From Desulfobulbaceae bacterium BRH_c16a (GTDB taxonomy: Bacteria; Desulfobacterota; Desulfobulbia; Desulfobulbales; Desulfocapsaceae): a stretch of DNA of 54,392 nucleotides. The stretch covers positions 1 through 54,392 of the forward strand of contig LADS01000035.1 of assembly GCA_000961725.1 (NCBI GenBank), written 5' to 3'. The translations under genes were made by a program, and so were the position numbers. Shown here in pieces: positions 9,029 to 18,502 of this stretch; positions within the stretch are counted from its first letter, which is position 1; each line of letters begins with the position of its first letter. The notes under the pieces were generated by a model. The model was not told the origin of the DNA. It saw only the letters and a list, made by a program, of their open reading frames with translations, and did not search any database.

Positions 9029-9075
9029 TGTGACATGTGGCGGCAACGATTCGCAACATATCTGTTGTGTGCAAC
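9029..9075 (+). promoter_or_regulatory. Putative enhancer (activator-binding) site, copy 2
   Basis: TGTGACATG (9029-9037), two GCAAC half-sites, then GTTGTGTGCAAC (9064-9075). It repeats the arrangement at 1034-1078. A further related half-palindrome, GGTTGCAATGCAAAT (9132-9146), lies nearer the promoter. Confidence 0.6.
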
Positions 9076-9172
9076 ACTTTCAGTCCAGCGGATCGCCGGC
9101 AATATCACAATTACCGGCACCTAACTCCTCTGGTTGCAATGCAAATTCAAAAGACCATACGATAACGGTCCA

Positions 9173-9188
9173 TGGCATAGGATTTGCT
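9173..9188 (+). promoter_or_regulatory. Sigma-54 promoter, copy 2 (TGGCATAGGATTTGCT)
   Basis: This is a near-consensus -24/-12 element with correct GG to GC spacing, differing from the 1177-1192 promoter at one base. The predicted start near 9199 gives a leader of about 105 bases before the exporter gene at 9304. It would drive exporter, beta-barrel, exosortase and EpsI-like genes together. Confidence 0.78.
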
Positions 9189-9303
9189 TTGTAGGAATCA
9201 GAACTTTTTCAGTCTGATCAAACCCAACTCCACGGCATCTTCTGCGGCGCGATGAGGTTTGGTCATAATCAGAAACATTAAAAATCTTTGGAAGGAGTTG
9301 ATT

Positions 9304-10014
9304 GTGACACGATTACTGATACTTCTCTTTTGTCTGGTGGTGCCGGGTGACAGGATGGCGGTGTTTGCAGCGCAGTCAACAGCGGATGTCCCTGTTTCGG
9401 TGGAACAGAAGAATATTTTACTGCAGGAATTGTTCGAAACCAAAGCGGAGAAAATGGAGCGGGAAGAAGAATATGTTATCGGCCATGGTGACATCCTCTC
9501 CGTCAGCATATACGAGGAAGGAGATATGGCCTTATCCGCATCGGTGAAGCAGCCGGGAGATGGTGGAGGGGCGGTTCAGACGGGAGCGCAGGTGATGATG
9601 GACGGCAGGCTATCGCTGAAAGATATCGGCGATGTTGAGGTGGTCGGACTGACTCTTGCCGAACTCGCCGATTATTTGAAGAAACTGTACTCGACTCTCT
9701 ATGACAACCCCATTCTGACCACAACCCTGGTACAGAGCAACAGCCTACGCTATACGGTGATGGGTGAGGTCGCGAGACCCGGTGTATTCAAACTGGATCA
9801 TCCGATAAATCTGGTGCAGGTGCTTGCCCAGTCGGGTGGCTTTACGGAATGGGCAGGCCGCGAAATTACCGTCGTGCGCAAGAAAATCAGGGAAGCGGAT
9901 AAAGCACAATTCGACGGCAATACCCTGAAAGTAGATTATGACGACTTTGTTTCCGGAAAATCCCTTGAACGAAATATTTTTGTCTGCTCCGGTGATATTG
10001 TCATCGTCAATTGA
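9304..10014 (+). CDS. Polysaccharide export protein (Wza-like, Poly_export/SLBB)
   Basis: A protein of 236 residues with an N-terminal signal peptide (cleavage probably AFA-AQ), a polysaccharide-export domain beginning EYVIGHGDILSVSIYEE, and an SLBB part with MGEVARPGVF. Start is GTG at 9304, six bases after GAAGGAG; an upstream TTG in the same frame lacks such a site. Family members form the outer-membrane or periplasmic export channel. No lipobox cysteine is seen, unlike E. coli Wza, so it is probably soluble or works with the beta-barrel encoded next. Confidence 0.9.
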   Translation: MTRLLILLFCLVVPGDRMAVFAAQSTADVPVSVEQKNILLQELFETKAEKMEREEEYVIGHGDILSVSIYEEGDMALSASVKQPGDGGGAVQTGAQVMMDGRLSLKDIGDVEVVGLTLAELADYLKKLYSTLYDNPILTTTLVQSNSLRYTVMGEVARPGVFKLDHPINLVQVLAQSGGFTEWAGREITVVRKKIREADKAQFDGNTLKVDYDDFVSGKSLERNIFVCSGDIVIVN

Positions 10015-10046
10015 GCAATCATTCCAAGGTCATTGAGGACTACATC

Positions 10047-11474
10047 ATGATTACTCGACAAGCCCTCCGAAACGCCGGCGCACTTCTTTTGATTCTCGCC
10101 CCGGAGGCACTGTTCGCCCGCTCGAACAGCGTGACAGCCGGACTCTCCATGTCCTACGATATCAATGATCGGGAATACGAGGAGGTGTCCGACGATTTGG
10201 CTATTGACGGGGTCACCGTTGCCCGCATTGCAGAAGACGATACGTACTCGCGCGTTGTGGTCAGGCCGCTGGTATCCCTTGTTTCCAAGAGCAAAGTAGA
10301 TCAGTTCGGACTGCATGCTGCCCCAGCCGTGAAATATGATCTGGAGGATTCGGATACGGACGTGGATGCACTCTTTGCCTTGTCCGGCTGGCGTGCCATC
10401 TCAAAACGCTGGATGGTGAGGAGTTCCGATACCTTTATTCGGAGCGATCATTATACCTCCGGCACCGATCAAGCCGCAGACGGCGAAGAAAATTCTCCTG
10501 AGCTTTCTCCCGATGCCGGAAGGAAGAGATTCTGGCGCAATACTTTCAATGTCGATTCGGAACACATCTATGGCAGGGAACAAAAAGTGATTCTTGGCTT
10601 CGACTATGTAGTGCTGCGCAACGACGACTCGGGGGAAAACAGTTATAACGATTACGATATGTACCAGTTTGCAGTAAAAAATGAACATCGTTTTAATACT
10701 TACTGGGGCACGAAAGCGGATCTGAAGGTCGTCCGCGGCGAGTTTGATAATGACGACCGGCTGACTGCCGCTGCCGAACCGGACCCTTCTTCGGTCGATC
10801 CATCTGGCGACCTCATGGAATATCATGCAGATGTCATACTCATCAATAGATCCTTCCGGCCAAACAATATATCGCTTTCCTATAACTATATCGGCACAAC
10901 GTATGACGAAACCTCACGAAACGACGGCGATATCCATCAATCCCGGTTGACATGGCAGCGCGATTTTCTGAAACGCCTGAGCGCAGGATTGGGTGCCGGT
11001 ATTTCATACGAAAAGACCGAAGAGCAAAAGGCAAACTGGGGGGGGAACGGAATAGCGGAAATACTCTATGCGATGGAGCGCAGTTCCTTCAGGTTATCGG
11101 TGGAAAAACGCTACGATGTCGACAACTTTTCAGGCACGGAGGAACGCGGTTTCATCGACGTGTGGGATGCGAGTCTTGGCTTTGGCCATCAGTTGTTTGA
11201 GGATGTAAAAGTTGACGCAAAAGTTACCTATCTCTATGAGGATCGGCAAGACAGGGCTGCAAATGCATCAGACGACGATGCGACGACTCTGGAAGAATAT
11301 AATAAAAATTATTTTATAACCGGCGTCGGTTTGTACTATTCATTCCGGCAGGATTACAGCGCCGGGATTAATTACACCTTCACCCGCCTGAATTCCGAAC
11401 GGATCGGCGAAGATTACGACGACCATCGTCTGTTGCTCACGATCTCCTGGGAAACGGAAGTATTCAATTGGTAG
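10047..11474 (+). CDS. Outer-membrane beta-barrel protein of the exosortase locus
   Basis: A protein of 475 residues with a signal peptide (MITRQALRN..., cleavage near LFA-RS) and a long series of alternating, Asp/Tyr-rich amphipathic strands. It ends in Trp (SWETEVFNW), typical of outer-membrane barrels. Start ATG 10047 follows TTGAGGAC. Comparable barrels are common beside exosortases and Wza-like proteins and may form the outer-membrane secretion pore. The specific function is not known. The preceding gene ends 32 bases upstream. Confidence 0.82.
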   Translation: MITRQALRNAGALLLILAPEALFARSNSVTAGLSMSYDINDREYEEVSDDLAIDGVTVARIAEDDTYSRVVVRPLVSLVSKSKVDQFGLHAAPAVKYDLEDSDTDVDALFALSGWRAISKRWMVRSSDTFIRSDHYTSGTDQAADGEENSPELSPDAGRKRFWRNTFNVDSEHIYGREQKVILGFDYVVLRNDDSGENSYNDYDMYQFAVKNEHRFNTYWGTKADLKVVRGEFDNDDRLTAAAEPDPSSVDPSGDLMEYHADVILINRSFRPNNISLSYNYIGTTYDETSRNDGDIHQSRLTWQRDFLKRLSAGLGAGISYEKTEEQKANWGGNGIAEILYAMERSSFRLSVEKRYDVDNFSGTEERGFIDVWDASLGFGHQLFEDVKVDAKVTYLYEDRQDRAANASDDDATTLEEYNKNYFITGVGLYYSFRQDYSAGINYTFTRLNSERIGEDYDDHRLLLTISWETEVFNW

Positions 11475-11494
11475 CTCCAGGAAGAAGTATAACG

Positions 11495-12331
11495 ATGCTG
11501 CACATTCAATCGTATATTCTGCCAGCCCTGGTCTTGGTCCTTTTTGTCGTAGGCTACTATCCTTCCCTTGCATTAATAACCCAGAAATGGCTGGCATCGG
11601 ACGATTACGCCCATGCCTTTTTTATAGTTCCTGCGATTGGCTATATGATATGGCTGAAACGCGACTGTCTCGCCGAAAACAACGGCGGCTCGCCTGTCGC
11701 ACTCATTTTCGTCGTTGCCGCTGTCCTCCTCTATCTTTTCTCCCTGCGGATCGAGGTGCCCACCTTCATTTTCCTGGCAACCGCAGTTTCGATAGTTGCT
11801 GCCCTCAGCTATCTGGGCGGCTTCGGTGTTTTGAAAGAGCTGGCAGTACCCATCCTGCTTCTTTTTATGATTATCCCTGTTCCAGGCCAGATCTTATCTA
11901 CGCTGACTGCGTCGCTGCAGCTGAGGATTTCGGAGGTAAGCGAGATACTTATCCGATTGTTCGGTGTGCCGATGTTCAGGGAAGGCAATGTCCTTTATCT
12001 CGAAAAGATGTCTTTCCAGGTTATAGAAGCATGCAGCGGTATCCGCTCCCTGCTGTCGATGACAACCTTGAGTATTCTCATCGGCTATTTCACCCTTTCG
12101 CGAATATCGTCTACGGTTCTGCTGCTGCTGTTCAGTATCCCTGTGGCGATCGCCATAAACATCGTCAGAGTGGTTGTTCTGGTGCTGGCGTTTTATTTTT
12201 TGCAGGTCGATCTTTCTGCTGGTTTATCGCACACCCTTACCGGACTGATCCTCTTTGTGCTCGGGCTGGTCTTGCTCTTTGCTTTTCAGAGGTTTTTGGA
12301 ATTGTGGGAAAGAAAAAAACAAAACAGCTAG
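11495..12331 (+). CDS. Exosortase (EpsH/Xrt family)
   Basis: An integral membrane protein of 278 residues with about eight hydrophobic segments. The predicted catalytic triad is intact: Cys180 in EACSGIRS, Arg225 in INIVRVVVL and His246 in GLSHTLTG. Exosortases cleave and sort proteins bearing C-terminal PEP-CTERM signals. The ATG at 11495 follows AGGAAG and is preferred to an upstream TTG that overlaps the preceding gene. Its end overlaps the EpsI-like gene by 28 bases. The only PEP-CTERM protein in the window is encoded at 35840-36655. Assignment to an exosortase subtype (XrtA or other) was not possible by eye. Confidence 0.95.
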   Translation: MLHIQSYILPALVLVLFVVGYYPSLALITQKWLASDDYAHAFFIVPAIGYMIWLKRDCLAENNGGSPVALIFVVAAVLLYLFSLRIEVPTFIFLATAVSIVAALSYLGGFGVLKELAVPILLLFMIIPVPGQILSTLTASLQLRISEVSEILIRLFGVPMFREGNVLYLEKMSFQVIEACSGIRSLLSMTTLSILIGYFTLSRISSTVLLLLFSIPVAIAINIVRVVVLVLAFYFLQVDLSAGLSHTLTGLILFVLGLVLLFAFQRFLELWERKKQNS

Positions 12332-12972
12332 TCTACCTGACAGCCCTGCTGGTACTGACGAGTTTTTTGGTGTACAGGCCGACGGAGTTGGTCAGGGTTG
12401 TCAAGCCGATGTCACTGCAGGTGGTGCTCGGGCCAGTCGATGGCTTCAAGCTCCTGGCAACCACCCCCCTCGACGATGCTACCGTTTCTTTCCTTGAACT
12501 TGATGACTACACCCAGAGCAGGTATGCGAGGGATCGCGATAATGTGGATCTCTATATAGGCTACTACAACGGTTTGGACAAGGTTTCGGCGGCACACTCG
12601 CCGCTTGTCTGTTTTCCCGGCCAGGGCTGGGCGGTTGATCAGCCGACTGAGCATTATATCGAGGTCGGGCAGGAGGCTGTCAATTATGCGGAAATGGTCG
12701 CAAGCCTCGGTGATCGGAAAGAATTGGTACTGTACTGGTATCAGGCCGACAATAAGACGGTAGCAAAAGTCTACAAAAACAAAATCAATGCGGTCATCAA
12801 CAAGTTGATGGGGCAAAGTGAAGAACAGGCGTTTGTCAGAATTACGGTGCCGATTGTTCCTGCAGACGGCCAGGGTGTGGAACAGGCCAGAAATGTCGGC
12901 AAGGCCTTTATTGCCTCATTTTACCCGGTATTTCAGAGCTATGTACAAAGCAATCCGCGGAGAGTTCAATAA
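12304..12972 (+). CDS. EpsI-like exosortase-associated protein
   Basis: A protein of 222 residues with one N-terminal membrane helix and the EpsI-type domain (DNVDLYIGYYNG, SPLVCFPGQGW, VLYWYQ). EpsI is found fused to or directly after exosortases and is needed for polysaccharide production in some systems; its biochemistry is unresolved. Start is GTG 12304, inside the exosortase gene, which suggests translational coupling. The frame stays open far upstream, but that part is only a shadow of the exosortase gene. Confidence 0.9.
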   Translation: MGKKKTKQLVYLTALLVLTSFLVYRPTELVRVVKPMSLQVVLGPVDGFKLLATTPLDDATVSFLELDDYTQSRYARDRDNVDLYIGYYNGLDKVSAAHSPLVCFPGQGWAVDQPTEHYIEVGQEAVNYAEMVASLGDRKELVLYWYQADNKTVAKVYKNKINAVINKLMGQSEEQAFVRITVPIVPADGQGVEQARNVGKAFIASFYPVFQSYVQSNPRRVQ

Positions 12973-13083
12973 TACTCGGTGATGATTGAGCATTCTTGGC
13001 GTCCGCTTGAGGACAGATCCATCTTTTTAGTTAGAAAATAGACAGTGACGGCCTGTCGGACACTTAATAGAGAATTGTAGGTT

Positions 13084-14499
13084 ATGAAACAAGGCAAAGC
13101 AATAGAACTGGGGAACACAATTTTCTTTATCGATTTGATAGCGACAGTTGTTGCTTTTGCCATCGCCTTCTGGGCCCGGAATGTTCTGATTCCTTCTAAT
13201 CAAACTCTTGATTTCAATTCGCATCTTTTTATCATACCCCTGGTTCTCGTCTTAATAAATGGCTCGATGTCATATTTTGGCGGCTACAAAAGCCCACTCA
13301 ACGCCAGCCTCATCGGCTATTCCTGGTCTATCTTCCGTTCAATTTTCGTTGCTGTCTGTATCCTCATGGTCCTGCTCTTTTCTCTGGAAATACAGTATGT
13401 AAGCAGATTTGTTATCTGGCTCTTTGCGTCTTTGGAGTTTTGCATTCTGCTGGCGATTCGCATAGGTACTATTGCCTATTTTAAAGAGCAGATCAAAAGC
13501 GGTAAGAAGATCCTGCGGGTCCTGGTTATAGGTTCCAGGGGACGTGCCCAGGATCTGGTAATGGCCCTGCAGGAAAGAGTGGTCTGGGGTGTTAAGGTGG
13601 TTGGTTATGTCGATCCCGATCCCACCCGTGTCGGCATGACGGTGCTTGGTATCCCGGTTATCGGCACAATCGACAGTATCCACGACTGTCTGAAAAATAA
13701 TGTCATCGATGAAGTGATTATCGCCATTTCCCGGACCATGCTCGAAGATGCCGAACCGATCGTACAGGCCTGTGAGCAGGAGGGCATCCGGTTGCGGTTC
13801 ATGGCCGATGTTTTCAACGTCCAGGTGGCTCGCATCAGTCTGTCCGAAGTCAAAGGTATTCCCCTGTTAAACATGGAGCCGGTTGCTCAGGATCCTCAGC
13901 AGCTTTTAGTCAAACGCATATTTGATTTTGTGTGCACCTTGCTTGCCCTGCCGCTGCTCGCCCCCCTTTTTTGCTTGGTCGCCATCGCGATCAAGCTTGA
14001 TTCCCCCGGTCCGGTTTTTTTTGTGCAGAAACGGGTTGGAATACGTAAGTATCTATTTCCTATGTATAAATTCAGATCGATGTATGTCGATGCTGAAGGT
14101 AAACAGCAAGAAATTGAGCATCTGAATGAGGCGGAAGGCCCCATTTTTAAAATAAAGAACGATCCTCGCATTACCCGAATCGGCGACTTTTTGCGAAAAA
14201 CCAGCATAGACGAATTGCCGCAGTTGATCAATGTGCTTCGGGGCGAGATGAGCCTTGTCGGGCCACGGCCAATGTCTGTCCGTGATGTCGATCTTTTCGA
14301 CCGTGGCATGCAGCGAAAGCGTTTCAGCGTGCAGCCGGGCCTGACCTGTATCTGGCAGGTATCCGGCAGAAGCAATCTGCCATTTGAAAAGTGGCTGGAA
14401 CTGGATCTTCAGTACATAGAAAACTGGTCGTTATGGCTCGATGTAAAGATTTTATTCAAAACCATTCCCGCGGTTCTTTATTCAAAAGGGGCTGCGTGA
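13084..14499 (+). CDS. Undecaprenyl-phosphate sugar phosphotransferase (WcaJ-type priming enzyme)
   Basis: A protein of 471 residues with four to five N-terminal membrane helices, a Rossmann-like middle region (VLVIGSRGRAQDL) and the C-terminal bacterial sugar-transferase domain. Key motifs are FVQKRVGIRKYLFPMYKFRSM, KIKNDPRITRIGDFLRKTSIDELPQL and VGPRP, all intact. The enzyme loads the first sugar phosphate onto undecaprenyl phosphate at the inner membrane and so starts the repeat unit. It opens the glycan-assembly half of the locus. Confidence 0.95.
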   Translation: MKQGKAIELGNTIFFIDLIATVVAFAIAFWARNVLIPSNQTLDFNSHLFIIPLVLVLINGSMSYFGGYKSPLNASLIGYSWSIFRSIFVAVCILMVLLFSLEIQYVSRFVIWLFASLEFCILLAIRIGTIAYFKEQIKSGKKILRVLVIGSRGRAQDLVMALQERVVWGVKVVGYVDPDPTRVGMTVLGIPVIGTIDSIHDCLKNNVIDEVIIAISRTMLEDAEPIVQACEQEGIRLRFMADVFNVQVARISLSEVKGIPLLNMEPVAQDPQQLLVKRIFDFVCTLLALPLLAPLFCLVAIAIKLDSPGPVFFVQKRVGIRKYLFPMYKFRSMYVDAEGKQQEIEHLNEAEGPIFKIKNDPRITRIGDFLRKTSIDELPQLINVLRGEMSLVGPRPMSVRDVDLFDRGMQRKRFSVQPGLTCIWQVSGRSNLPFEKWLELDLQYIENWSLWLDVKILFKTIPAVLYSKGAA

Positions 14500-14535
14500 A
14501 GGTTATGACAATTGTCCGTAACCTATGAAAAGCAG

Positions 14536-16086
14536 ATGGCAATGAATACTTCTCAACGTCTCATTCTCAATACCACTGCCGTGTATACCCGGTCGCTCCT
14601 GAGCGCGGGTCTGGCATTATTCAGCAGCCGGTGGGTGCTGAACTCGTTGGGGCAAATAGACTTCGGGCTTTTCAGTCTGGTCGGGTCCGTCCTGATTTTC
14701 ATCGCCTTTTTCAATACCGTAATGGCCACCAGCGCTTCCCGTCATTTTGCCTACGCAATAGGTCAGGGAGATTCGCATGAAGTCAATCGCTGGTTCAATG
14801 CAGCCCTCAGTATCCATCTCTGTTTTGCAATCGCGCTGACCTTGGCTGGGTGGAGTGTCGGCGATTATCTCATTACCCATATGTTCAATGTTCCCCCGGA
14901 CCGGATCGCTGTTTGCCGCCAGGTTTTTCATATTTCTTTGATTTCTCTCTTTACCGGCATGTTTTCCATTCCGTTTATCGCAATGTTCAAGGCGAAACAG
15001 CGTATTGCGGAGCTCTCCGTCTGGGACATGATGCACTCGTTTCTCAACTTTGCTTTTGCCTGGTATCTCACCACAACCTCCGGCGATATGCTGTTCGTAT
15101 ATGCCTTCGGCATAACCGTCATTCTCGTCTTTTTTCACAGCGTTCTGGTTGTCCGGGCTGCAATGAATTTTCAGGAGTGTAATCTGGTCTTCAGGCAATG
15201 GTTCGATCGAAAAAGGCTCGGTGAAATTTTTTCGTTCGCCTGCTGGAACTTGATCGGCAGTCTTGGGGTAACTCTCCGTGATCAGGGTTCGGCTATTCTG
15301 CTCAATGTATATTTCGGCCCTAAAGTAAATGCCTCCTACGGGATAGCAAAACAGGTATCTGCCCAGACCGGGCAATTGGCAGGGGCGATGCTCGGGGCGT
15401 TTTCTCCGGAAATCACCTCGCGAGAGGGACGTGGTGAGCGTTCCGGCATGATCGATCTGTCGCTTCGTGCCAGCAAGTTCGGAACCCTGCTTGTTCTGGT
15501 CTTTCTCGTGCCGCTTGTGGTGGAAATGGAATATGTGCTCCAGCTTTGGCTTGTCACCCCGCCAATGTATACGGAAACACTCTGCCGTCTGATCCTGTTC
15601 ACATTTCTGATCGACCGTTTAACCACAGGATATATGCTGGCGATAAACGCTCATGGCAGAATAGCAGGATACCAGGCTACACTTGGCGGTATCCTGGTTC
15701 TGACCTTGCCGCTGGTCTGGTTGTTTCTTCATCTGGGCTTTCCTCCCCCCAGCGTCGGTATCGCATTCATCATCACCATGACCCTTTGCTCGTTTGGTCG
15801 GGTGATCTGGGCCCGGTATCTCCTCGATGCGCCGATCCTGCTTTGGCTGAAATCCGTACTCATCCCCTGCAGCAGCGTAGGAATCGTGTCGATGTTTGCC
15901 GCGGCAGTGCCATTTCATCTCCTTCCCTCCGGTTTTCTGCGACTTGCATTGGTGACGGTGAGCAGTCTGATCGCATATTCGGTGCTTACCTGGTTCATTG
16001 CCCTGGATCGGAGAGAACGAACATTTTTTTGCCAAAACACCAAAAGGGTATGGTCTTTAATGTGCCCCGATCGACGCTGTGCTTGA
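14536..16086 (+). CDS. Polysaccharide flippase (Wzx / MATE-like MOP family)
   Basis: A polytopic membrane protein of about 516 residues with some 12-14 hydrophobic segments. The N-terminal text (NTSQRLILNTTAVYTRSLLSAG, then SSRWVLNSLGQIDFGLFSLVG) is typical of oligosaccharide flippases. It moves lipid-linked repeat units across the inner membrane. Start is uncertain: ATG 14536, ATG 14542 and TTG 14512 share the frame, and only the TTG has a fair AAGG upstream. Confidence 0.88.
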   Translation: MAMNTSQRLILNTTAVYTRSLLSAGLALFSSRWVLNSLGQIDFGLFSLVGSVLIFIAFFNTVMATSASRHFAYAIGQGDSHEVNRWFNAALSIHLCFAIALTLAGWSVGDYLITHMFNVPPDRIAVCRQVFHISLISLFTGMFSIPFIAMFKAKQRIAELSVWDMMHSFLNFAFAWYLTTTSGDMLFVYAFGITVILVFFHSVLVVRAAMNFQECNLVFRQWFDRKRLGEIFSFACWNLIGSLGVTLRDQGSAILLNVYFGPKVNASYGIAKQVSAQTGQLAGAMLGAFSPEITSREGRGERSGMIDLSLRASKFGTLLVLVFLVPLVVEMEYVLQLWLVTPPMYTETLCRLILFTFLIDRLTTGYMLAINAHGRIAGYQATLGGILVLTLPLVWLFLHLGFPPPSVGIAFIITMTLCSFGRVIWARYLLDAPILLWLKSVLIPCSSVGIVSMFAAAVPFHLLPSGFLRLALVTVSSLIAYSVLTWFIALDRRERTFFCQNTKRVWSLMCPDRRCA

Positions 16087-16093
16087 GAATGTC

Positions 16094-17350
16094 ATGATAT
16101 CTGGAGAAAAACATTCGGTGAATGCGCCAACGAAACACACCCTGGGCGAGGAGCAGTCCTTCTGTACAGGGTGTACAGCCTGTGCAGCCATTTGTCCGGT
16201 CGATGCCATCACCATGGAGGCGGATGCCGAGGGTTTCCTCCATCCTGGAATTCATACAGGTTTATGCACCGATTGCGGCTTGTGCAGAAAGGTTTGTCCC
16301 GTTCACATCCTTAAAAACGGCGGAAAGACGGGATGGGAAGGTCATCAAGTTTCCTTGGTCCTGGCGGCGTGGAACCTGGATGAAAACATCCGCCGCAAGA
16401 GTTCTTCCGGTGGCGTTTTCACCGCCCTTGCTGAGAATATCCTTGAGAAAGGCGGTGCTGTTGCCGGAGCTGCCTTCGACGACCGATTACGTGTTCGGCA
16501 CTGCATCATCACAACAACCGTGGAACTGCACCGGCTACGTGGTTCCAAATATGTCCAGAGTGAAATTTCCCCGGAAATCTACGAAAAGATCGAACATCTG
16601 CTTCAGCAGGGTCGATCGGTTCTTTTTTCGGGAACGCCATGCCAGATCGCGGGAATCCGTTCTTTCTTACAAAAACCATATGAGAGGTTTTACTGTTGCG
16701 ACCTGGTTTGCATGGGGGTGCCTTCCTCTCTGCTTTTTGATAAATACATCGATTGGAAAAACGCACAGCTGGAATCCTCAATAGCATCATGTGGCTTTCG
16801 AGACAAGACGTCAGGATGGAAAAAACCCGGCATGATCCACAGCTATCTTGATGGAAGGAGTGAGTACACGCAGCAGAGCGCCTATTATCTTGCTTTCATA
16901 AAAAGATTGGCATTGCGTCCGTCCTGTCACGCCTGCCCTTTCAAGGGGCTGAACCGCCCCGGCGATGTAACTCTTGCCGATTTCTGGGGTGTGGCAAAAA
17001 AATATCCGGAATATGACCGGGACGACAAAGGTACCTCCCTGGTCCTTGTGAATACCCCTAAGGGTAAGGAATGGCTAGATGATTGTGGGACCAGGCTTTT
17101 TCTGGGCGGTGCCGATATCGATACGGCCATAGCGGGCAACCCGATGCTGGTCCGCCCGGCTCTCCGCCCACCGGAACGTAGTGAGTTCTATCACGACCTT
17201 GAGGCCATGGCTTTCAAGGCGCTTATCCGCAAGTACCGGCTAAGCAGACCTGCTTTTCATCAACGCCTTTTAAAGTCGCTGAGGCAAAGGTTGTCGAAAA
17301 GGCTGGGAAAACTGATAAGGTCGACTCGGCGACAGGAGCAGCATATATGA
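16094..17350 (+). CDS. FrhB-like iron-sulfur oxidoreductase with two [4Fe-4S] motifs (pair 1)
   Basis: A protein of 418 residues with an N-terminal ferredoxin pair (Cys24/27/30/34 and Cys58/61/64/68), then the F420 hydrogenase/dehydrogenase beta-subunit N and C domains (SSGGVFTAL, FSGTPCQIAG, DFWGV). Homologues are frequent in polysaccharide clusters beside pyruvyl transferases, where their reaction is unproven. It overlaps the downstream pyruvyl transferase by four bases (ATGA), so the two are likely made together. ATG 16094 is chosen; a GTG at 16079 would overlap the flippase gene. Confidence 0.88.
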   Translation: MISGEKHSVNAPTKHTLGEEQSFCTGCTACAAICPVDAITMEADAEGFLHPGIHTGLCTDCGLCRKVCPVHILKNGGKTGWEGHQVSLVLAAWNLDENIRRKSSSGGVFTALAENILEKGGAVAGAAFDDRLRVRHCIITTTVELHRLRGSKYVQSEISPEIYEKIEHLLQQGRSVLFSGTPCQIAGIRSFLQKPYERFYCCDLVCMGVPSSLLFDKYIDWKNAQLESSIASCGFRDKTSGWKKPGMIHSYLDGRSEYTQQSAYYLAFIKRLALRPSCHACPFKGLNRPGDVTLADFWGVAKKYPEYDRDDKGTSLVLVNTPKGKEWLDDCGTRLFLGGADIDTAIAGNPMLVRPALRPPERSEFYHDLEAMAFKALIRKYRLSRPAFHQRLLKSLRQRLSKRLGKLIRSTRRQEQHI

Positions 17351-18453
17351 AAATCGGCATAATGACATTCCACGCTGCCCCCAATCACGGAGCTGCGCTT
17401 CAGGCATACGCGCTGCAGACCCAGTTGGAGAAAATGGGGCACGAACCGTTTTTCATCAACTACCTGTATGGAGAGCAGCCCAGGAAAGGATTGTTGGGAT
17501 GGATTGGCCGTTCTCCTGCAAATACCTTCGAAAAGGTGGATAAACAGTTCAGGTACAGGCCTTTTATCCCCTTTCAGAATAAATATTTAAATGTCGGTGA
17601 TGTCAGGTTTTTAAGTTATGAGCAATTATATGCCGTTCCTCCAGAGGCCGATATGTATATCTGCGGCAGCGATCAGGTATGGAATCCGAATTTTTTCAAC
17701 AAAGAAAAAGACGAGCGAGCATTCTGGCTCGATTTTAATAACAACGGCGTGCGGCGAGTTGCGTATGCGCCCAGTTTTGGCGTCACTCATCTTGGCGACG
17801 ATGCAGTTCGCAGATATACGGCTTATGCAAAGCATTTCGATGCGGTAAGCGTGCGTGAGAAAAACGGTCTTCATCTTATGGAAAAACTTGGAAGACTCAA
17901 TGCCGTTTGGGTGCCTGACCCGACTTTACTTATAGAACCTAAAGACTTTGTGAAAATTGAACAGAAGCACCAGCAGTCACTCAAACCTTATCTTTTTTCC
18001 TATCAGCTTCAGACTCGCCGTTCGCTTCCATCGGCAGCAACAGCAATTAACAAAACCGTCTGTTCCTGGTTCGGGCTTGAATTGTATGACTCTTATTCTG
18101 TTTCGGTAATATATAATATTTTTCGAAGGAAGTACTTGAATCCAGCGCAATGGCTTTATAAATTACATAATTCGGATTTCATCGTAACCAATTCATTTCA
18201 TGGAACTGTTTTTGCCTTATTATACCATCGGCCATTTATCACCATACTTCGAAAAGGCCTGTCTTCTGGAATGAATAACCGGATTGAAACGCTGCTGGAA
18301 GTGGTTGGTTTAAGTAATCGATCGGTTACAGAATTTGATCAATACCGTGTTGAAAAATTGTGTCAGGAAAAAATAGATTGGAGCGGTGTAGAGACAAATA
18401 TCAAAGAGTTTCGTGAAACTGGGATTAAATATCTTGAAGATGCTCTCATATGA
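17347..18453 (+). CDS. Polysaccharide pyruvyl transferase family protein (pair 1)
   Basis: A protein of 368 residues with the N-terminal pattern MKIGIMTFHAAPNHGAALQAYALQ and the C-terminal VTNSFHGTVFALLYHRPF motif of the PS_pyruv_trans (CsaB/WcaK) family, and a central ICGSDQVWNP. Members of this type often act in glycan modification with an FrhB-like partner. It overlaps that partner gene by four bases. From about 18050 the sequence is visibly more AT-rich than the cluster average, which suggests a different history. Confidence 0.88.
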   Translation: MKIGIMTFHAAPNHGAALQAYALQTQLEKMGHEPFFINYLYGEQPRKGLLGWIGRSPANTFEKVDKQFRYRPFIPFQNKYLNVGDVRFLSYEQLYAVPPEADMYICGSDQVWNPNFFNKEKDERAFWLDFNNNGVRRVAYAPSFGVTHLGDDAVRRYTAYAKHFDAVSVREKNGLHLMEKLGRLNAVWVPDPTLLIEPKDFVKIEQKHQQSLKPYLFSYQLQTRRSLPSAATAINKTVCSWFGLELYDSYSVSVIYNIFRRKYLNPAQWLYKLHNSDFIVTNSFHGTVFALLYHRPFITILRKGLSSGMNNRIETLLEVVGLSNRSVTEFDQYRVEKLCQEKIDWSGVETNIKEFRETGIKYLEDALI

Positions 18454-18502
18454 TCAATGATTAATATTCATGCAGAATATTTGAAGGTAAATAGAGAGGA
18501 GA

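Noticed and set aside
11587..12303. Long 5' extension of the EpsI-like frame
   Set aside because: It lies entirely within the exosortase gene in another frame and has Cys/Arg-rich non-protein-like text; the GTG at 12304 gives a normal EpsI start.
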